DNA of 64,000 nucleotides, from NCBI GenBank assembly GCA_963818725.1, contig CAWFTU010000018.1, positions 352,103-416,102 on the forward strand, given 5' to 3'. Every line of letters starts with the position of its first letter. The stretch's first letter is position 1. The notes beneath the pieces were generated by a model. The model saw only the letters and a program-made list of their open reading frames with translations, did no database searches and was not told where the DNA came from. A program made the translations under genes and the position numbers. The stretch is from DATFDN01 sp963818725. GTDB lineage: Bacteria; Pseudomonadota; Alphaproteobacteria; Acetobacterales; Acetobacteraceae. This document shows, in pieces, positions 52,456-61,807 of the stretch.

Positions 52456-52722
52456 CGCTATGGCGGAACGAGGCCGTGAATTTGTGGACCGCCGGCTGCG
52501 CCGGTGCCCGCCTGACCGCGCAAGCGCGGTCCCCTATGGACAAGCCGGGGAAAACGCCTTGCGTTTCCCCCACCTTGCCCACAGGTCGGCGGCTGTCCAC
52601 AAACTTCACAGCGCCACAGCAGCAAGGATTGATTTTGATTCCGGGAAAGGTGAAACCTTCAGCCGGCTGCGGGCCTTAGCTTATTCTTCCCGGAACCTGT
52701 CCAGACGACCGGGACCACCGCC

Positions 52723-53288
52723 GGTCGCTGCGTCGCGGCCAAGCGCGCCGCAACCTCAGGAGATTCAGCAGACGCAAAGATCGCCCCAAAATACTTCGCA
52801 TTCACGTAGAGATCTGCGTCGCCGCCGGTTGACGTCGTAAACGGCACGGCAATCGTGAAGTCCGCTGGCGGTGGAGGTGCGCTTGCGAGCTCTTCTTGGA
52901 CTGATTCACCGGCTTCGGGAGCGAAGGCATCCACGTAAACCAATGCCTTCACGTTCGGCGCGTTCGCGGACGCGACGGTGATGACGGAGCCTCCGTAGGA
53001 GTGACCGACGAGAACCACCGGTCCAGAAACGGTTTTGAGATACGTTGAGATCACGGCAGCATCCGCCTCAAGGCCGCGAAGCGTGTTCGGCAGCGCTCGA
53101 ACATTGTAGCCGTCCCTGAGCAGAAGGTCGACGATGCCATTCCAACTGGAAAAGTCGGCCCACGCACCATGGACAAGCAAAATCGTCGGCTTCGTCGTTT
53201 GGGTCTCGGTACTCTTGGCGGACATCAAGACCATTGCCGACGCGAGGCCGAGCGCGCATGCGAAAGCAGGCAATTCAGTGATGAACAT
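52723..53288 (-). pseudogene. Alpha/beta hydrolase, N-terminal part (5' of IS3 insertion)
   Basis: Starts with a signal-peptide-like segment (MFITELPAFACALGLASAMVL). The oxyanion region LLVHGAWADFSSW and nucleophile elbow VLVGHSYGGSVI (Ser) are typical of alpha/beta hydrolases. It ends ..LAATQRP at the IS3 target. Fused with 51007-51247 it gives 268 residues with a complete Ser-Asp-His triad. Esterase-type activity is likely, substrate unknown. The open frame continues into IS3, so a C-truncated protein could be made. Confidence 0.9.
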
Positions 53289-53426
53289 CAGTCGCTCTCC
53301 TTTTGCGCGCTGTAACGGTTGCCGCCGTGCGATCCAGGGCCACGAGGACTTTGTCCTTGCTCAACGCTACCTCCTCAGTGCTGTGAACGCTGGCGGCGCT
53401 TCATGCGCGTTCAGCGCTGTTCCCAG

Positions 53427-55157
53427 TCAGCGCGGCAGCAGGTTGGTCTTGGCAAGGTCGATCACCTCGTCACCGCGGCCGCTCATGACAGCGCGTAGGA
53501 TCCAGAGACTGAAGCCCTTCACCTGTTCGGGCGTAATCGTTGGCGGCATGGAGAGTTCGTGCTTGGCCGTCACGACATCGAGCAGCGCCGGCCCATCATG
53601 GGCCAGCATAGCAGCCACGGCACTGGGCAATTCGCCAGGATCTTCCACTCGTTGAGAATGAATATCCATGGCGCGTGCCATGGCGGCGAAGTCGGGATTT
53701 CGTAGGTCAACCTGGGTATCGACGAAGCCGGCCGCCTTCATCTCCAGGGCGACAAAGCCAAGCACGCCATTATTGAAGACCACCACCTTAACCGGCAGTG
53801 CTTCCTGTGTCAGGGTAATCAGATCGCCCATCAGCATGGTGAAGCCGCCGTCCCCGGACAGCGAGATCACTTGGCGCTTGGGATGCGCGGCCTGGATGCC
53901 GATGGCCTGCGGCATGGCGTTGGCCATCGAGCCGTGCACCAGCGAGCCGACCATGCGCCGCCGGCCGTTCATCCGAAGGTAGCGGGCCGCCCAGATGGTC
54001 GGGGTGCCGACATCGAAGGTGAAAACAGCGTCCTCGGCGGCAGCGTCGCTGATTACCTTGGCCAGGTATTGCGGATGAATGGGCTTGCGGCCCGGCGTTC
54101 CCACGGCGAGGTCGTCCAGTCCCTGGCGCGTCCTCTTGTAGTGCCCGAGGGCCGCATCGAGGTGCCGACGATTTGTCTTGGCCTCCAGCTTCGGCAGCAA
54201 CGCCGTGACTGTTGCACCGACATCGCCGACAATCCCCAAATCAAGCTTGGCTCGCCGGCCCAGATTCTCCGGACGGATATCGATCTGCGCGATCTTCGCG
54301 TCGGTTGGCAGGAACTGTTTGTAGGGAAAGTCCGTGCCCAGCATCAGCAGCACGTCACAGCTGTGCATAGCGGCATAGCCGGATGAAAAGCCGATGAACC
54401 CCGTCATGCCGACGTCATACGGATTGTCGTACTCGACGTGGTCCTTGCCGCCGAGCGCATGCACGATGGGACTTTTCAGGGTTTCGGCAAGGCGCATGAG
54501 CGGCGTATGCGCGCCGGCGCAGCCGCGTCCGCAGAACAGTGTCACGCGCTCGGCGCCGTTCAGCAACGTGGCCAGCGCCTCGAGTTCACGGGATGCCGGC
54601 ATGACGACGGGCGCCGGTGGTAACAGGCCCGCCGGTTGCGAGATCGCGCGCGGAGGCGCACCGCGCAGTTCCAGGTCGCCGGGGATGACCACAACGGCAA
54701 CGCCGCGCCGGCCGACCGCCGCCCTTATTGCGTTCTCCAGCACACAAGGGAGCTGGCCTGGATCCGCAACCAGCTCACAATAGTGGCTGCACTCCTGGAA
54801 GAGGTTCTGCGGATGAGTCTCCTGGAAATACCCGCCGCCGATCTCGGACGAGGGGATCTGTGCGGCAATGGCAAGCACAGGCGTGCGGCTCCGGTGCGCA
54901 TCGAACAGGCCGTTTATGAGATGGAGATTGCCGGGACCACAGGACCCGGCGCAAACTGCCAGCTCACCCGTGATCTGGGCTTCACCGGCGGCGGCAAAGG
55001 CGGCAGCCTCCTCGTGCCGGACATGGATCCAGGCAATGTCGTCCTGACGGCGGAGTTCCTCGGTTAGGCCATTGAGGCTGTCACCCACGACCCCGAAGAT
55101 GCGCTTGATGCCTGCCTGCTTCAGGGTCTCGACGATAAGGGATGCAACGTTGGCCAT
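53427..55157 (-). CDS. poxB: Pyruvate dehydrogenase (quinone) / pyruvate oxidase
   Basis: A 576-residue thiamine-diphosphate enzyme. N-terminal Pyr domain with the catalytic glutamate in VRHEEAAAFAAA and GPGNLHLINGL. Central FAD-binding domain (about residues 190-330). C-terminal PP domain with the ThDP motif GDGGFTMLMGDLITL..VFNN. The tail (SLWILRAVMSGRGDEVIDLAKTNL) corresponds to the lipid-activated C-terminal helix of E. coli PoxB. It oxidises pyruvate to acetate and CO2, passing electrons to ubiquinone at the inner membrane. It is full length, with a ribosome-binding site (GGAGCGTGAGCC region) before ATG. Acetohydroxyacid synthase is less likely given the tail. Confidence 0.9.
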   Translation of the reverse strand: MANVASLIVETLKQAGIKRIFGVVGDSLNGLTEELRRQDDIAWIHVRHEEAAAFAAAGEAQITGELAVCAGSCGPGNLHLINGLFDAHRSRTPVLAIAAQIPSSEIGGGYFQETHPQNLFQECSHYCELVADPGQLPCVLENAIRAAVGRRGVAVVVIPGDLELRGAPPRAISQPAGLLPPAPVVMPASRELEALATLLNGAERVTLFCGRGCAGAHTPLMRLAETLKSPIVHALGGKDHVEYDNPYDVGMTGFIGFSSGYAAMHSCDVLLMLGTDFPYKQFLPTDAKIAQIDIRPENLGRRAKLDLGIVGDVGATVTALLPKLEAKTNRRHLDAALGHYKRTRQGLDDLAVGTPGRKPIHPQYLAKVISDAAAEDAVFTFDVGTPTIWAARYLRMNGRRRMVGSLVHGSMANAMPQAIGIQAAHPKRQVISLSGDGGFTMLMGDLITLTQEALPVKVVVFNNGVLGFVALEMKAAGFVDTQVDLRNPDFAAMARAMDIHSQRVEDPGELPSAVAAMLAHDGPALLDVVTAKHELSMPPTITPEQVKGFSLWILRAVMSGRGDEVIDLAKTNLLPR

Positions 55158-55434
55158 CGGCTCACGCTCCTGGTGGGAGGGGGCACCTTCTGAGAGCTCG
55201 TTGACTATGCCTTGCAGTCCAGTTCGCGACTATAGGCTTTCAGCGGGCAGTGGCAACTATCCTTGTATCTCTCCGACGTTCCGGCGTCCACATCGCACCG
55301 CCCGCCCATGCCCGGACAGGACAGAGCAAATCACCGCTCTACCGGCGGCCGCAGTCAAACAGGCTCTGAGTCTCTCGCACCTAGAGAACAATCATTCCAC
55401 GGCAACTGCACATTATCGATGATAGAGTCGAGGA
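55158..55434. other. poxB upstream region
   Basis: Under 300 bases; presumably the poxB promoter near 55160-55230. Nothing else is recognised. Confidence 0.35.
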
Positions 55435-55626
55435 TGGGCGCGGCGCCGCATGAGCGGTCCGTCTCCCATCCCCGCTCATCAAACCGGACGTGCGGTAGAG
55501 TAGGGCGTCGGCGAGTTGCCGGTCCGGCACTTTTCCGGCGCCCTCTCCCCAGTAGGGTCGAGGACTGGCGCGTCGGCTCGGGCGAGTGTTCGTCCGCGCC
55601 ACGTTTCCAGCCCCCGCCGCGTCGCA

Positions 55627-55658
55627 CGCAGCGTGCGGATTTCCCGCACTACGCGCTC
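55627..55658 (-). ncRNA. Domain V of the inner group II intron
   Basis: Read leftward from 55658: GAGCGCGTAGTGCGG, then GAAA, then TCCGCACGCTGCG. The stem, the AGC catalytic triad region near the base, the GNRA-like loop and the CG bulge are as expected for domain V. It lies 34 bases after the stop codon of the intron-encoded protein. Confidence 0.75.
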
Positions 55659-55691
55659 CCATTTGCTTCATGCCAAGGCTTATGGGGCCTA

Positions 55692-56990
55692 TCATGCCGG
55701 GACAACTTTCGGCTTGTGGCGCCGCACCCGATAGTCGTTGAACAACTTCAAGGTTTTGTACAGCCACGGCCTACTCCATTGCTCCCAACCGAAGCCCCGT
55801 TGGTTCCGGGCTCGCGCCAAGTGGCGTCTGACCTTCTTCTCCACCCAGTCCTTGACGTAGCCGAAGCACTCGCTCGAGTGTCCGACGGCGAAGTAGTTCA
55901 CCCACCCCCGTAGCATCGGATTGATCAGGCTGATCACCCTCTCGATCGGTTGCGATTGGTGGCGGCGGAACACCGCCTTGAGCTCCCGCAGCAACGCCGT
56001 CCGCTTTGTGAGCTTGGGTGTATAGTGCGGCCGCATCACGCCGCGTCGACTGCGGCGGTAGCGGAAGTCGAAGCCCAGAAAGCCGAAGCTTTCGCCTCGT
56101 TCCAGATCGACCATGCGGCTCTTCTCATCATTGACCTCAACCTGCAGCTTGGCAAATTCCTCGCGCAGTCGTTTGTCCACCGCTTCAACCAACCAGTCCT
56201 GCCGCCTGTGGGCGTCGATCAGCACCACCAGGTCGTCAGCGAACCTCGCGTATTCGACGTGGGTGTACTGGCCATTGCGGGTGACCTCCCGCGCCCGCTC
56301 CAGCATCTTGTCCACCTCGTTGAGGTAGAGGTTGCTGAGCAAGGGCGAGATGACCCCGCCTTGTGGAACGCCCCTCTTGCCAGAGGCCTTCAGCATGACT
56401 TTCAGGAGATGCAGGATGTCCCCATCATCAATCCGCTGCGCCACTTTCGCCAGCAGCCGGTCATGCCGGACATTGTCGAAGTAGGCGCGCAGATCCAGAT
56501 CGTGGACCCGCGTCTTCCGTCGGACGATGGCTTCAGCCACTCGCTTGATCGCGTCATGGGCTGTCCGCTTGGGCCGATAGCCAAACGAACCCGGTTGGAA
56601 ATCCGCCTCGAAGACAGGTTCGAGGATGAGTTTCAGCGCCCCTTGCACCACCCGGTCCCGGATCGCCGGGATCGACAGGACGCGGACTTTGCCCCCGTCC
56701 TTCGGTATCGCGTGCTTGCGGGCCGGTCGTGGTGTGTAGGTGCGATTGGTCAGTTCGTCCCGGAGCTGCTCGAGCAGAGCCTCCACCCCTTGCGCCTCGA
56801 TGGCCGCGAAGGTGACGCCGTCAACGCCCGGCGCCCCATCGTTTTGCTTGGCCATCTCATACGCTGCGCGCAGGGTCTCCACCTTGCAGACGTGGACGTA
56901 AAGCCCCCAGAACCGCCAGGACGGTTCAGCCTTCGCCTTGACGTATATCCTCCGCCTCAGGTCCTGCAAACCGATGGACGCCTTTGTCAT
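55692..56990 (-). CDS. ltrA: Group II intron reverse transcriptase/maturase
   Basis: About 432 residues from ATG 56990 (MTKASIGLQDLRRRIYVKAK); the frame is open to 57092 but upstream residues lie in the ribozyme. RT motifs: DGAPGVDGVTF, LSIPAIRDRVVQGALKL, GSFGYRPKRTAHDAI, DLDLRAYFDNVRHD, GVPQGGVISPLLSNLYLN, the catalytic YARFADDLVVLI and GFLGFDFRYR. The C-terminal maturase (X) domain includes RGWVNYFAVGHSSECFGYVKDWV and RGFGWEQWSRPWLY. No endonuclease domain follows, so mobility would rely on nicks or replication forks. It promotes splicing of its host intron. Confidence 0.92.
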   Translation of the reverse strand: MTKASIGLQDLRRRIYVKAKAEPSWRFWGLYVHVCKVETLRAAYEMAKQNDGAPGVDGVTFAAIEAQGVEALLEQLRDELTNRTYTPRPARKHAIPKDGGKVRVLSIPAIRDRVVQGALKLILEPVFEADFQPGSFGYRPKRTAHDAIKRVAEAIVRRKTRVHDLDLRAYFDNVRHDRLLAKVAQRIDDGDILHLLKVMLKASGKRGVPQGGVISPLLSNLYLNEVDKMLERAREVTRNGQYTHVEYARFADDLVVLIDAHRRQDWLVEAVDKRLREEFAKLQVEVNDEKSRMVDLERGESFGFLGFDFRYRRSRRGVMRPHYTPKLTKRTALLRELKAVFRRHQSQPIERVISLINPMLRGWVNYFAVGHSSECFGYVKDWVEKKVRRHLARARNQRGFGWEQWSRPWLYKTLKLFNDYRVRRHKPKVVPA

Positions 56991-57092
56991 CTCGTCCTTG
57001 CCTTCCCTCGGTTGGAGGCGTTGCAAATGGCAGGGCCCCTTCGCTCCGCGGCCGTTGCGCCGCTTCATCGCTACTACGGACCCGGCCGCCAC

Positions 57093-58083
57093 CCTCTCGC
57101 CTTCGGCCGATTTCCCGGTGTCGCCGGTTATACGGCCTACCTTGCTCCGGCGATTTCGCGCCGGGACGAGGAGGGCTTCTCCAGTTGCTCAGCATGTCCT
57201 TGTCACCGTGCCGTCGCTCTCACCCCGCCGAGGTGACCAGCCGTGTCGGTCAGATTTCGGCTGCTCATGCTGCCTTCGCCCTCCAGTTGCGGGCTCGGCC
57301 CTCGGGAAGACTCACTTTCGAGGCCACAATGCGTTCACCGTTGTTACGGCCCAGTGACTCGTAACCTCCCCAAGGGAGATCTTGTCGATAGGCTTCGAAG
57401 GTTCTGTTTCCATCGCCTCCGCTATCCAAACTACGGGGCTCTGACTTCTACCCCGGCAGGTTTGCCTCCTGCTGAACATGCCAGCCTTCGCTGGACACAC
57501 AACCGGACGTGACCCTTTCAGTGTCATCCGGCTTTCCAGTGCTCCTTGACGGTCGGGTTGCTTTCGGCTGTTGCCATTTCGGCTACCTCTGCATCCGTCC
57601 GTCGAACACTTGCGGCCCTTCGCCATGTGGACGGCTTTCCCGCCCTCGGACTACTACGACCGCTCCGTCGCCATAGGCCTCGCGGCCCGTAGGCGATCCC
57701 GTGTCCGTGCGAGTCGAACGTGATAGCGCGACGTAGGTCCCCTGTTCGTCCCCTTGAACGGCCTCGTTGGCCGTCGCTCGGCAGGGGGAGTTTTGGGCGG
57801 CGAAAGCGAAACCGCCCTATCCTGCCGACCGCGCCCTTACATGCCGTGGCGCGGGATGTGCGTTTCCATCGCTGGTGACTGGGGTTCAAGCAATCCATCC
57901 TTGACCATATCGCGCGGGCCTTGCGGGGCATTGGGTCTGGCACGTTCGCCCGAACCCCCGCTTCACCGTCATGCTCTTGTCCCCATAGGCTTTCGCCATC
58001 GGGTGAGACGGTTGACCCGGAAGCACCTCTCCCGGCTTCCCTCGTCTGGAACGAGGATTCAACTCGCCGTTTTCGCGGCGCAC
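57093..58083 (-). ncRNA. 5' ribozyme portion of the inner group II intron
   Basis: No protein gene here. AAAGCCGGATGACACTGAAAGG and GTCACGTCCGGTT (about 57543-57505, read leftward) and GGGGTAGAAGTCAGAGCCCC (about 57457-57437) form conserved-looking intron hairpins, the latter of a type common in domain I-IV of bacterial introns. The long open frames are structural-RNA artefacts. Confidence 0.55.
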
Positions 58084-58120
58084 GATTTCCCGCATCCGGC
58101 TTTCCGACTGGTTTGATTGT

Positions 58121-58317
58121 AAGGCCCACGGCGGTAATCCAGCGCCAGAACTCCAAGCCTCCCGAAGATCAAGTCACTGGGGAATCGCTCGGTTCCGCGG
58201 CTGGGCACCTTATGCCGCCGACTGAGGAAATGTCGGACGCGTCCACAGACGTGGTGATCAATCGCCCTGTATGCCCGGTTGCGCGTTCCATAGCAGAAGT
58301 AGGCCGACCGTAACTGC
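58121..58317 (-). pseudogene. Intron-encoded protein of the outer intron, C-terminal end
   Basis: SAYFCYGTRNRAYRAIDHHV.. GRVRHFLSRRHKVPSRGTERF.. IFGRLGVLALDYRRG is the C-terminal stretch of a group II intron maturase (usual form FLRRRHKV..RGTRRF..FGxLGV). The reverse transcriptase part is lost where the IS66 remnant begins at 58318. It is directly followed by domain V. Confidence 0.8.
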
Positions 58318-59085
58318 TCATCCCGGGGTGAGCACGGACTGGCCGCATAGCGTATCGCGAATGGCCTGATAGGCGTCGATCCCGCGGCGCTTGGCGGTGC
58401 CGACGGCGGAGCGGACGGCGGCGAATAGATCAGCACCCCAGTCGGAACGGAATCCGCCGGTGACTTTGCGATACGTTGCGGTGGGACGCAGATCCCGTTC
58501 GCTCGCGTTGTTGTCGGCGGTGATCTCGGGATGGTCGAGAAAGGTGAACAGGTGCTCGCGGAACCTGGCGTATCGCTTGCGCAGCCGTTTACCGTCGCGC
58601 TGCGTCGGCGCCAGCGCGATCACAGCGTCGAGTGCCACTTCCAGCCGTCGCCGGTATTCGCGCCGCGTGCTCTCGGCCAGCGCGCGGTGCCGCCGCGCCA
58701 GCAGCACCGCGCGCAGCAGCAGCGCCTTCATGCGCGGGGCGAACACCGCATCCCCCGCCTCGATCGCATACTGGCAGTCGCGCAACTGATGCGCGAGGCA
58801 GACCTGCCAGATTTCGGCGTGCCCCTGCTGGGCGCCGTAGAGGTCGGAGACCCAGATCATCGGCCGATGCCCGTCCAGCACCGCGCCGACCACACCGGCG
58901 CCACGGCTGCCGCGGATGACGTGGATCGCGACGTCGCTGTTCTGGAACACCCAATTCCAGCGGGTCACGCCACCGACGCGCACCGAGGTCTCGTCCGATC
59001 CGATCACGCGGGCGCGGCGCAGGCGCGCGAGGATTGCGGCGACATCGGCCTCTGTAGAGGGCGGTCCAAATCCAGGCCACTCCAC
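58318..59085 (-). pseudogene. IS66-family transposase, C-terminal part
   Basis: Catalytic region VIGSDETSVRVGGVTRWNWVF, then HLIRDCQYAIEAGD-type segment (AHQLRDCQYAIEAG), ADNNASERDLRPTATYRKVTGG and the C-terminal AVRSAVGTAKRRGIDAYQAIRDTLCG. It is unrelated in detail to the two complete IS66 elements. About half the protein, including the zinc-finger N-terminus, is missing upstream of 59085. Confidence 0.85.
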
Positions 59086-59176
59086 CGCCGCAGGATGCTG
59101 GCTCCGAGCGCCGAAGATCCAAAGGCCAAAACGGTGCTAAGCACCTGAACAGTCTGACGATCTTGCGATCCGCGAC

Positions 59177-59740
59177 CTAGGCCAGTGACCGCCGCGGTGG
59201 CCGGTATTTCCTCCGCCGCGGTGGCCTGGATTTGGACCGCCCTATACAGTTGTTCAGGTATCGACTGGTTCGGTGCCGCACGTCGGGCAGCACTTCGCGC
59301 CGCGCCACGCCGTAGCTGCGCAGGCCGTCGGTGACGATCTTCCGTGGCTTGTACTTCAAGCCGGCCAGCAAGCGCTTGAAAAAGCGCTTGGCAGCCGTGG
59401 CATCCCGCCGCTCCTGGACCAGGATGTCGAGCACGACGCCGTGCTGGTCCACCGCGCGCCAGAGATAGTGCAGCTCGCCGTTGATCCGCAAAAACACCTC
59501 ATCGAGGTGCCAGGTATCACCTGGTTTCGGCCTACGCCGCCGCAGCCTCCGGGCGAAGTCAGCGCCAAACCTCTGGCACCAACACCGGATGCTCTCATGG
59601 GTGACCATGATGCCCCGCTCGGCCAGGATCAACTCAACATCCCGCAGGCTCAGGCTGAACACGTGATAGAGCCACACCGCGTAGCCGATGATCTCGGCCG
59701 GGAAGCGGTATCCGGGGTAGGTGGTGAGGTCTGCCGACAT
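59177..59740 (-). pseudogene. IS6-family transposase, C-terminally truncated
   Basis: Starts MSADLTTYPGYRFPAEIIGY. It contains ELILAERGIMVTHESIRCW, the first catalytic D in TWHLDEVFLRINGEL and the second in KIVTDGLRSYGVARREV. After RTSRYLNN the expected segment with the catalytic glutamate is replaced by a repeat-rich tail (GCCGCGGTGGCC twice, near 59191 and 59215). Non-functional. Confidence 0.85.
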
Positions 59741-60116
59741 CGGCCCAGTTTGCCCCAGCCAGTTCGTTCTGGCCGGCGAGCGCTACCTCGCCAGACGGAT
59801 TGGCGGACCCGACCTCGCCGGGGTCAACCCGTTCCGGCTACTGGCCGAGCTCCCGCGGGCCCGCGCCGCCATGGGCCGGGAGACCCTGGTCGTCACCAGC
59901 GCGACCGGCCCCGACGGGCGCCCGGGCTTCGTCCTGCTCGCCGGCCGGGCCGTCCCTGGCACCCGCGACAAGGGCAGCGGGGAGGACCTACAGGACCACC
60001 GCTGCGCGCTCGCCTCCGGCGCGCGCTCCGGAGCCTGGTGTCAGGTGCGGACCAGCGGGCAGTCCGCGACCGGCGGGGCCGCCTGCTCCGCCGGCGTGGT
60101 CGCCACCAGCTTGTAG
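59721..60116 (+). CDS. Hypothetical protein or gene fragment
   Basis: An open frame of 131 codons. The middle (QFVLAGERYLARRIGGPDLAG.. LLAELPRARAAMGRETLVVT.. PDGRPGFVLLAGRAVPGTR) has a protein-like composition. It overlaps the 3' end of the convergent substrate-binding-protein gene, so at most the part before about 60040 is real. No family recognised. Confidence 0.3.
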   Translation: MVRSADIGPVCPSQFVLAGERYLARRIGGPDLAGVNPFRLLAELPRARAAMGRETLVVTSATGPDGRPGFVLLAGRAVPGTRDKGSGEDLQDHRCALASGARSGAWCQVRTSGQSATGGAACSAGVVATSL

Positions 60117-61267
60117 AAGTCCCACCCGCCCCGGCTCTCGGCCGGGGCTTTGACCTCGAACAGGTACGGCGTGACCATGGCGCGGCCGTCGGCGCGGATC
60201 ACTGTGTGGCCGAACGCGTCGTCGTCGGCCGGCGCCGACTTCATGTGCGCGACCACCGCCGCCCCGTCGCGCGCCCGCTCGACGCCCAGCGCCGCCACCG
60301 ACCTGAGGTAGTGCAGCGTGCCGGCGTAGCAGGCCGCGTGCACGTCGTTCGGGTAGTTGTTCGGCGTCTTGGGCAGGACCCGCTTGGTGAAGGCGCGGGT
60401 GCGCTCGTTGAGGTCCCAGTAGAAGCTCTCGGTCAACACCAGGCCCTGCGCCGCCCCCAGGCCGAGCCCGTGCACGCCGGTGACGCTGAACACCAGCGCC
60501 GCGAGCCGGAGGCCGCCCCGGGTCAGGCCGAACTCCCGGGCCTGCTTGATGCAGTTCACGGTGTCGTCCCCGGCGTTGGCCAGGCCCAGCACCTTCGCGC
60601 CACTCGCCTGCGCCTGCAGCAGGAAGGAGGAGAAGTCGGTGGTGCCGGGGAACGGGTAGGCCGCGTTGCCCAGCACTTTGCCCCCGAGCTTGGTCACCAC
60701 TGCCGCCGTGTCGCGCGCCAGCTGCTGGCCGAACACGTAGTCGGCGGTGATGAAGTACCAGGTGTTACCGCCGGCCTTGAACAGAGCTCCGCCGCTTGAG
60801 GCGGCGTTCATGTACACGTCGTAGCCCCAGTGGATCGTGACCGGGGTGCACTGCTTGCCGGTCAGGTCCGCCGTGCCGGCGCCGGTGTTGACGTAGGCCT
60901 TGTTCTTATCCCGGGCCACGGCGTTGACCGCGAGCGCCACCGACGAGGTCGGCACGTCGGTGATCATGTCGACGCGGTCCCGGTCGAACCACTGCCGGGC
61001 GATGCTCGCCCCCACGTCCGGCTTGTTCTGGTGGTCGCCGGTCAGCACCTCGACGGCGAAGCCGTGCGCGCCGAAATCCTCGCTCGCCTGCCGGGCGCAC
61101 GCGGCCGAGGTCGGCCCGGTGACGTCGCGGTATGGCCCGGACATGTCGGTCAGGACGCCGATCCGGACGGTGTCGCCCTTGCCGCCCTGGGCCCGCGCGC
61201 GGCGCGCGAGCGTCACCGTGGCGGCACCGGCGGCTTGGACCAGCCCACGGCGGGTGATCATCGGCAT
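60041..61267 (-). CDS. ABC transporter substrate-binding protein (branched-chain amino acid type)
   Basis: 408 residues. The start is ATG 61267 (MPMITRRGLVQAAGAATVTLA), a twin-arginine-like signal. The frame upstream of 61267 is not native. The mature part is a type I periplasmic binding protein (Peripla_BP_6): VRIGVLTDMSGPYRDVTGP, AVEVLTGDHQNKPDVGASIAR, DMITDVPTSSVALAVNAVA, YFITADYVFGQQLARDTAAVV and FSSFLLQAQASGAKVLGLANAG. These usually bind branched-chain amino acids, amides or aromatic acids. No permease or ATPase genes are next to it, so it is an orphan. The ligand is unknown. Confidence 0.87.
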   Translation of the reverse strand: MPMITRRGLVQAAGAATVTLARRARAQGGKGDTVRIGVLTDMSGPYRDVTGPTSAACARQASEDFGAHGFAVEVLTGDHQNKPDVGASIARQWFDRDRVDMITDVPTSSVALAVNAVARDKNKAYVNTGAGTADLTGKQCTPVTIHWGYDVYMNAASSGGALFKAGGNTWYFITADYVFGQQLARDTAAVVTKLGGKVLGNAAYPFPGTTDFSSFLLQAQASGAKVLGLANAGDDTVNCIKQAREFGLTRGGLRLAALVFSVTGVHGLGLGAAQGLVLTESFYWDLNERTRAFTKRVLPKTPNNYPNDVHAACYAGTLHYLRSVAALGVERARDGAAVVAHMKSAPADDDAFGHTVIRADGRAMVTPYLFEVKAPAESRGGWDFYKLVATTPAEQAAPPVADCPLVRT

Positions 61268-61807
61268 CGCGCGCTCCTCCCTGGGATCTGTGTTGCGGCA
61301 CACGCTACACCGGATAGCGGGGTGGCGCCTCTTGCGTTCCAAGCTTGGGCGCGGCAACCGGCGCCAGCTTCGTCGATCCCGCGATCGACGCAACGCGACA
61401 GGTGAGGCCTTTTGTCCACGCCGGCGTCCGCTGCGCCTCGCGGCTCTGTCAGGTTTTGCGCCAAATGGCTGCCTGTCAGCAATCGATGTGTTGCCTACTG
61501 CCCCAATCAGGCCCCTGTTACCGCGTGAGCCTGACGTGTGAAACAAAATTGCTGGCATGCCCCTGCTTGGCGCGAGAGCGGGCCAGAAGAAGCAGCTAGC
61601 TGCCTGTCAAGGCTGGACCCTCCACGATGCGGAACCGGCGTTCTACATCCCAGGCTCGTCACCCGCCTCGAAATGATGCCGTTCGGGGGCCGTCCGCCCA
61701 GCATTGCGAGCGCAGCGCGGCAATCCAGCCGTTCGGCGGCTGGATTGCTTCGTCGCTTCGCTCCTCGCACTGACGGGCTTTGTGGTTCCACCTGACCCCA
61801 TCCCGCT
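61268..61807. other. Intergenic region with a palindromic repeat
   Basis: About 540 bases without a gene, containing the palindromic repeat at 61703-61772 and the upstream region of the substrate-binding-protein gene. Confidence 0.5.
61703..61772. repeat. Palindromic intergenic repeat
   Basis: ATTGCGAGCGCAGCGCGGCAATCCAGC pairs with GCTGGATTGCTTCG..CGCTCCTCGCACT around a short loop (CGTTCGGCG). Sequences like GCGAGGAGCGAAGCGACGAAG-CAATCC are familiar as dispersed palindromes in alphaproteobacterial genomes. Confidence 0.6.

Larger units (their letters stand above)
51251..52722 (+). mobile_element. IS3-family element interrupting a hydrolase gene (1472 bp)
   Basis: Flanked by the 3-bp duplication GGT (51248-51250 and 52723-52725). 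The ends are imperfect inverted repeats sharing TGGACAG about 20 bp in (51270, and inverted at 52697-52703). Removing it restores the hydrolase frame exactly. orfA is intact; orfB has a frameshift. Confidence 0.92.
55501..58083 (-). ncRNA. Inner group II intron (about 2.6 kb)
   Basis: The 5' end GTGCGCCGCGAAAACGGCGA at 58083 fits the conserved GUGYG start of group II introns. A 5' ribozyme part of about 1.1 kb is followed by the intron-encoded protein, then domain V. The 3' boundary near 55501 is inferred from where the outer domain V resumes. All main parts are present, so it may be able to splice. Confidence 0.75.
55440..58317 (-). mobile_element. Outer group II intron, 5'-truncated, with another intron inside its domain V
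   Basis: Reading leftward: the C-terminal end of an intron-encoded protein (58317-58121), the first strand of domain V (AAGCCGGATGCGGGAAAT, about 58103-58086), a complete second intron (58083 to about 55501), the second strand of domain V (ACCGCACGTCCGGTTTG, about 55500-55484) and a domain VI-like hairpin ATGAGCGG..CCGCTCAT (about 55483-55450). Removing the inner intron rebuilds a standard domain V hairpin with a GAAA-type loop. The 5' part is replaced by an IS66 remnant. Confidence 0.72.

Noticed and set aside
52530..52600. DnaA-box-like sequences (ATGGACAA, TGTCCACAAA) as a second origin
   Set aside because: They lie inside the non-coding tail of the IS3 element and no iterons or rep gene accompany them.
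55355..55372. GTCAAACAGGCTCTGAG resembling the end of the IS1031-like element
   Set aside because: Only one end, about 13 matching bases and no transposase remnant; too little to call an IS scrap.
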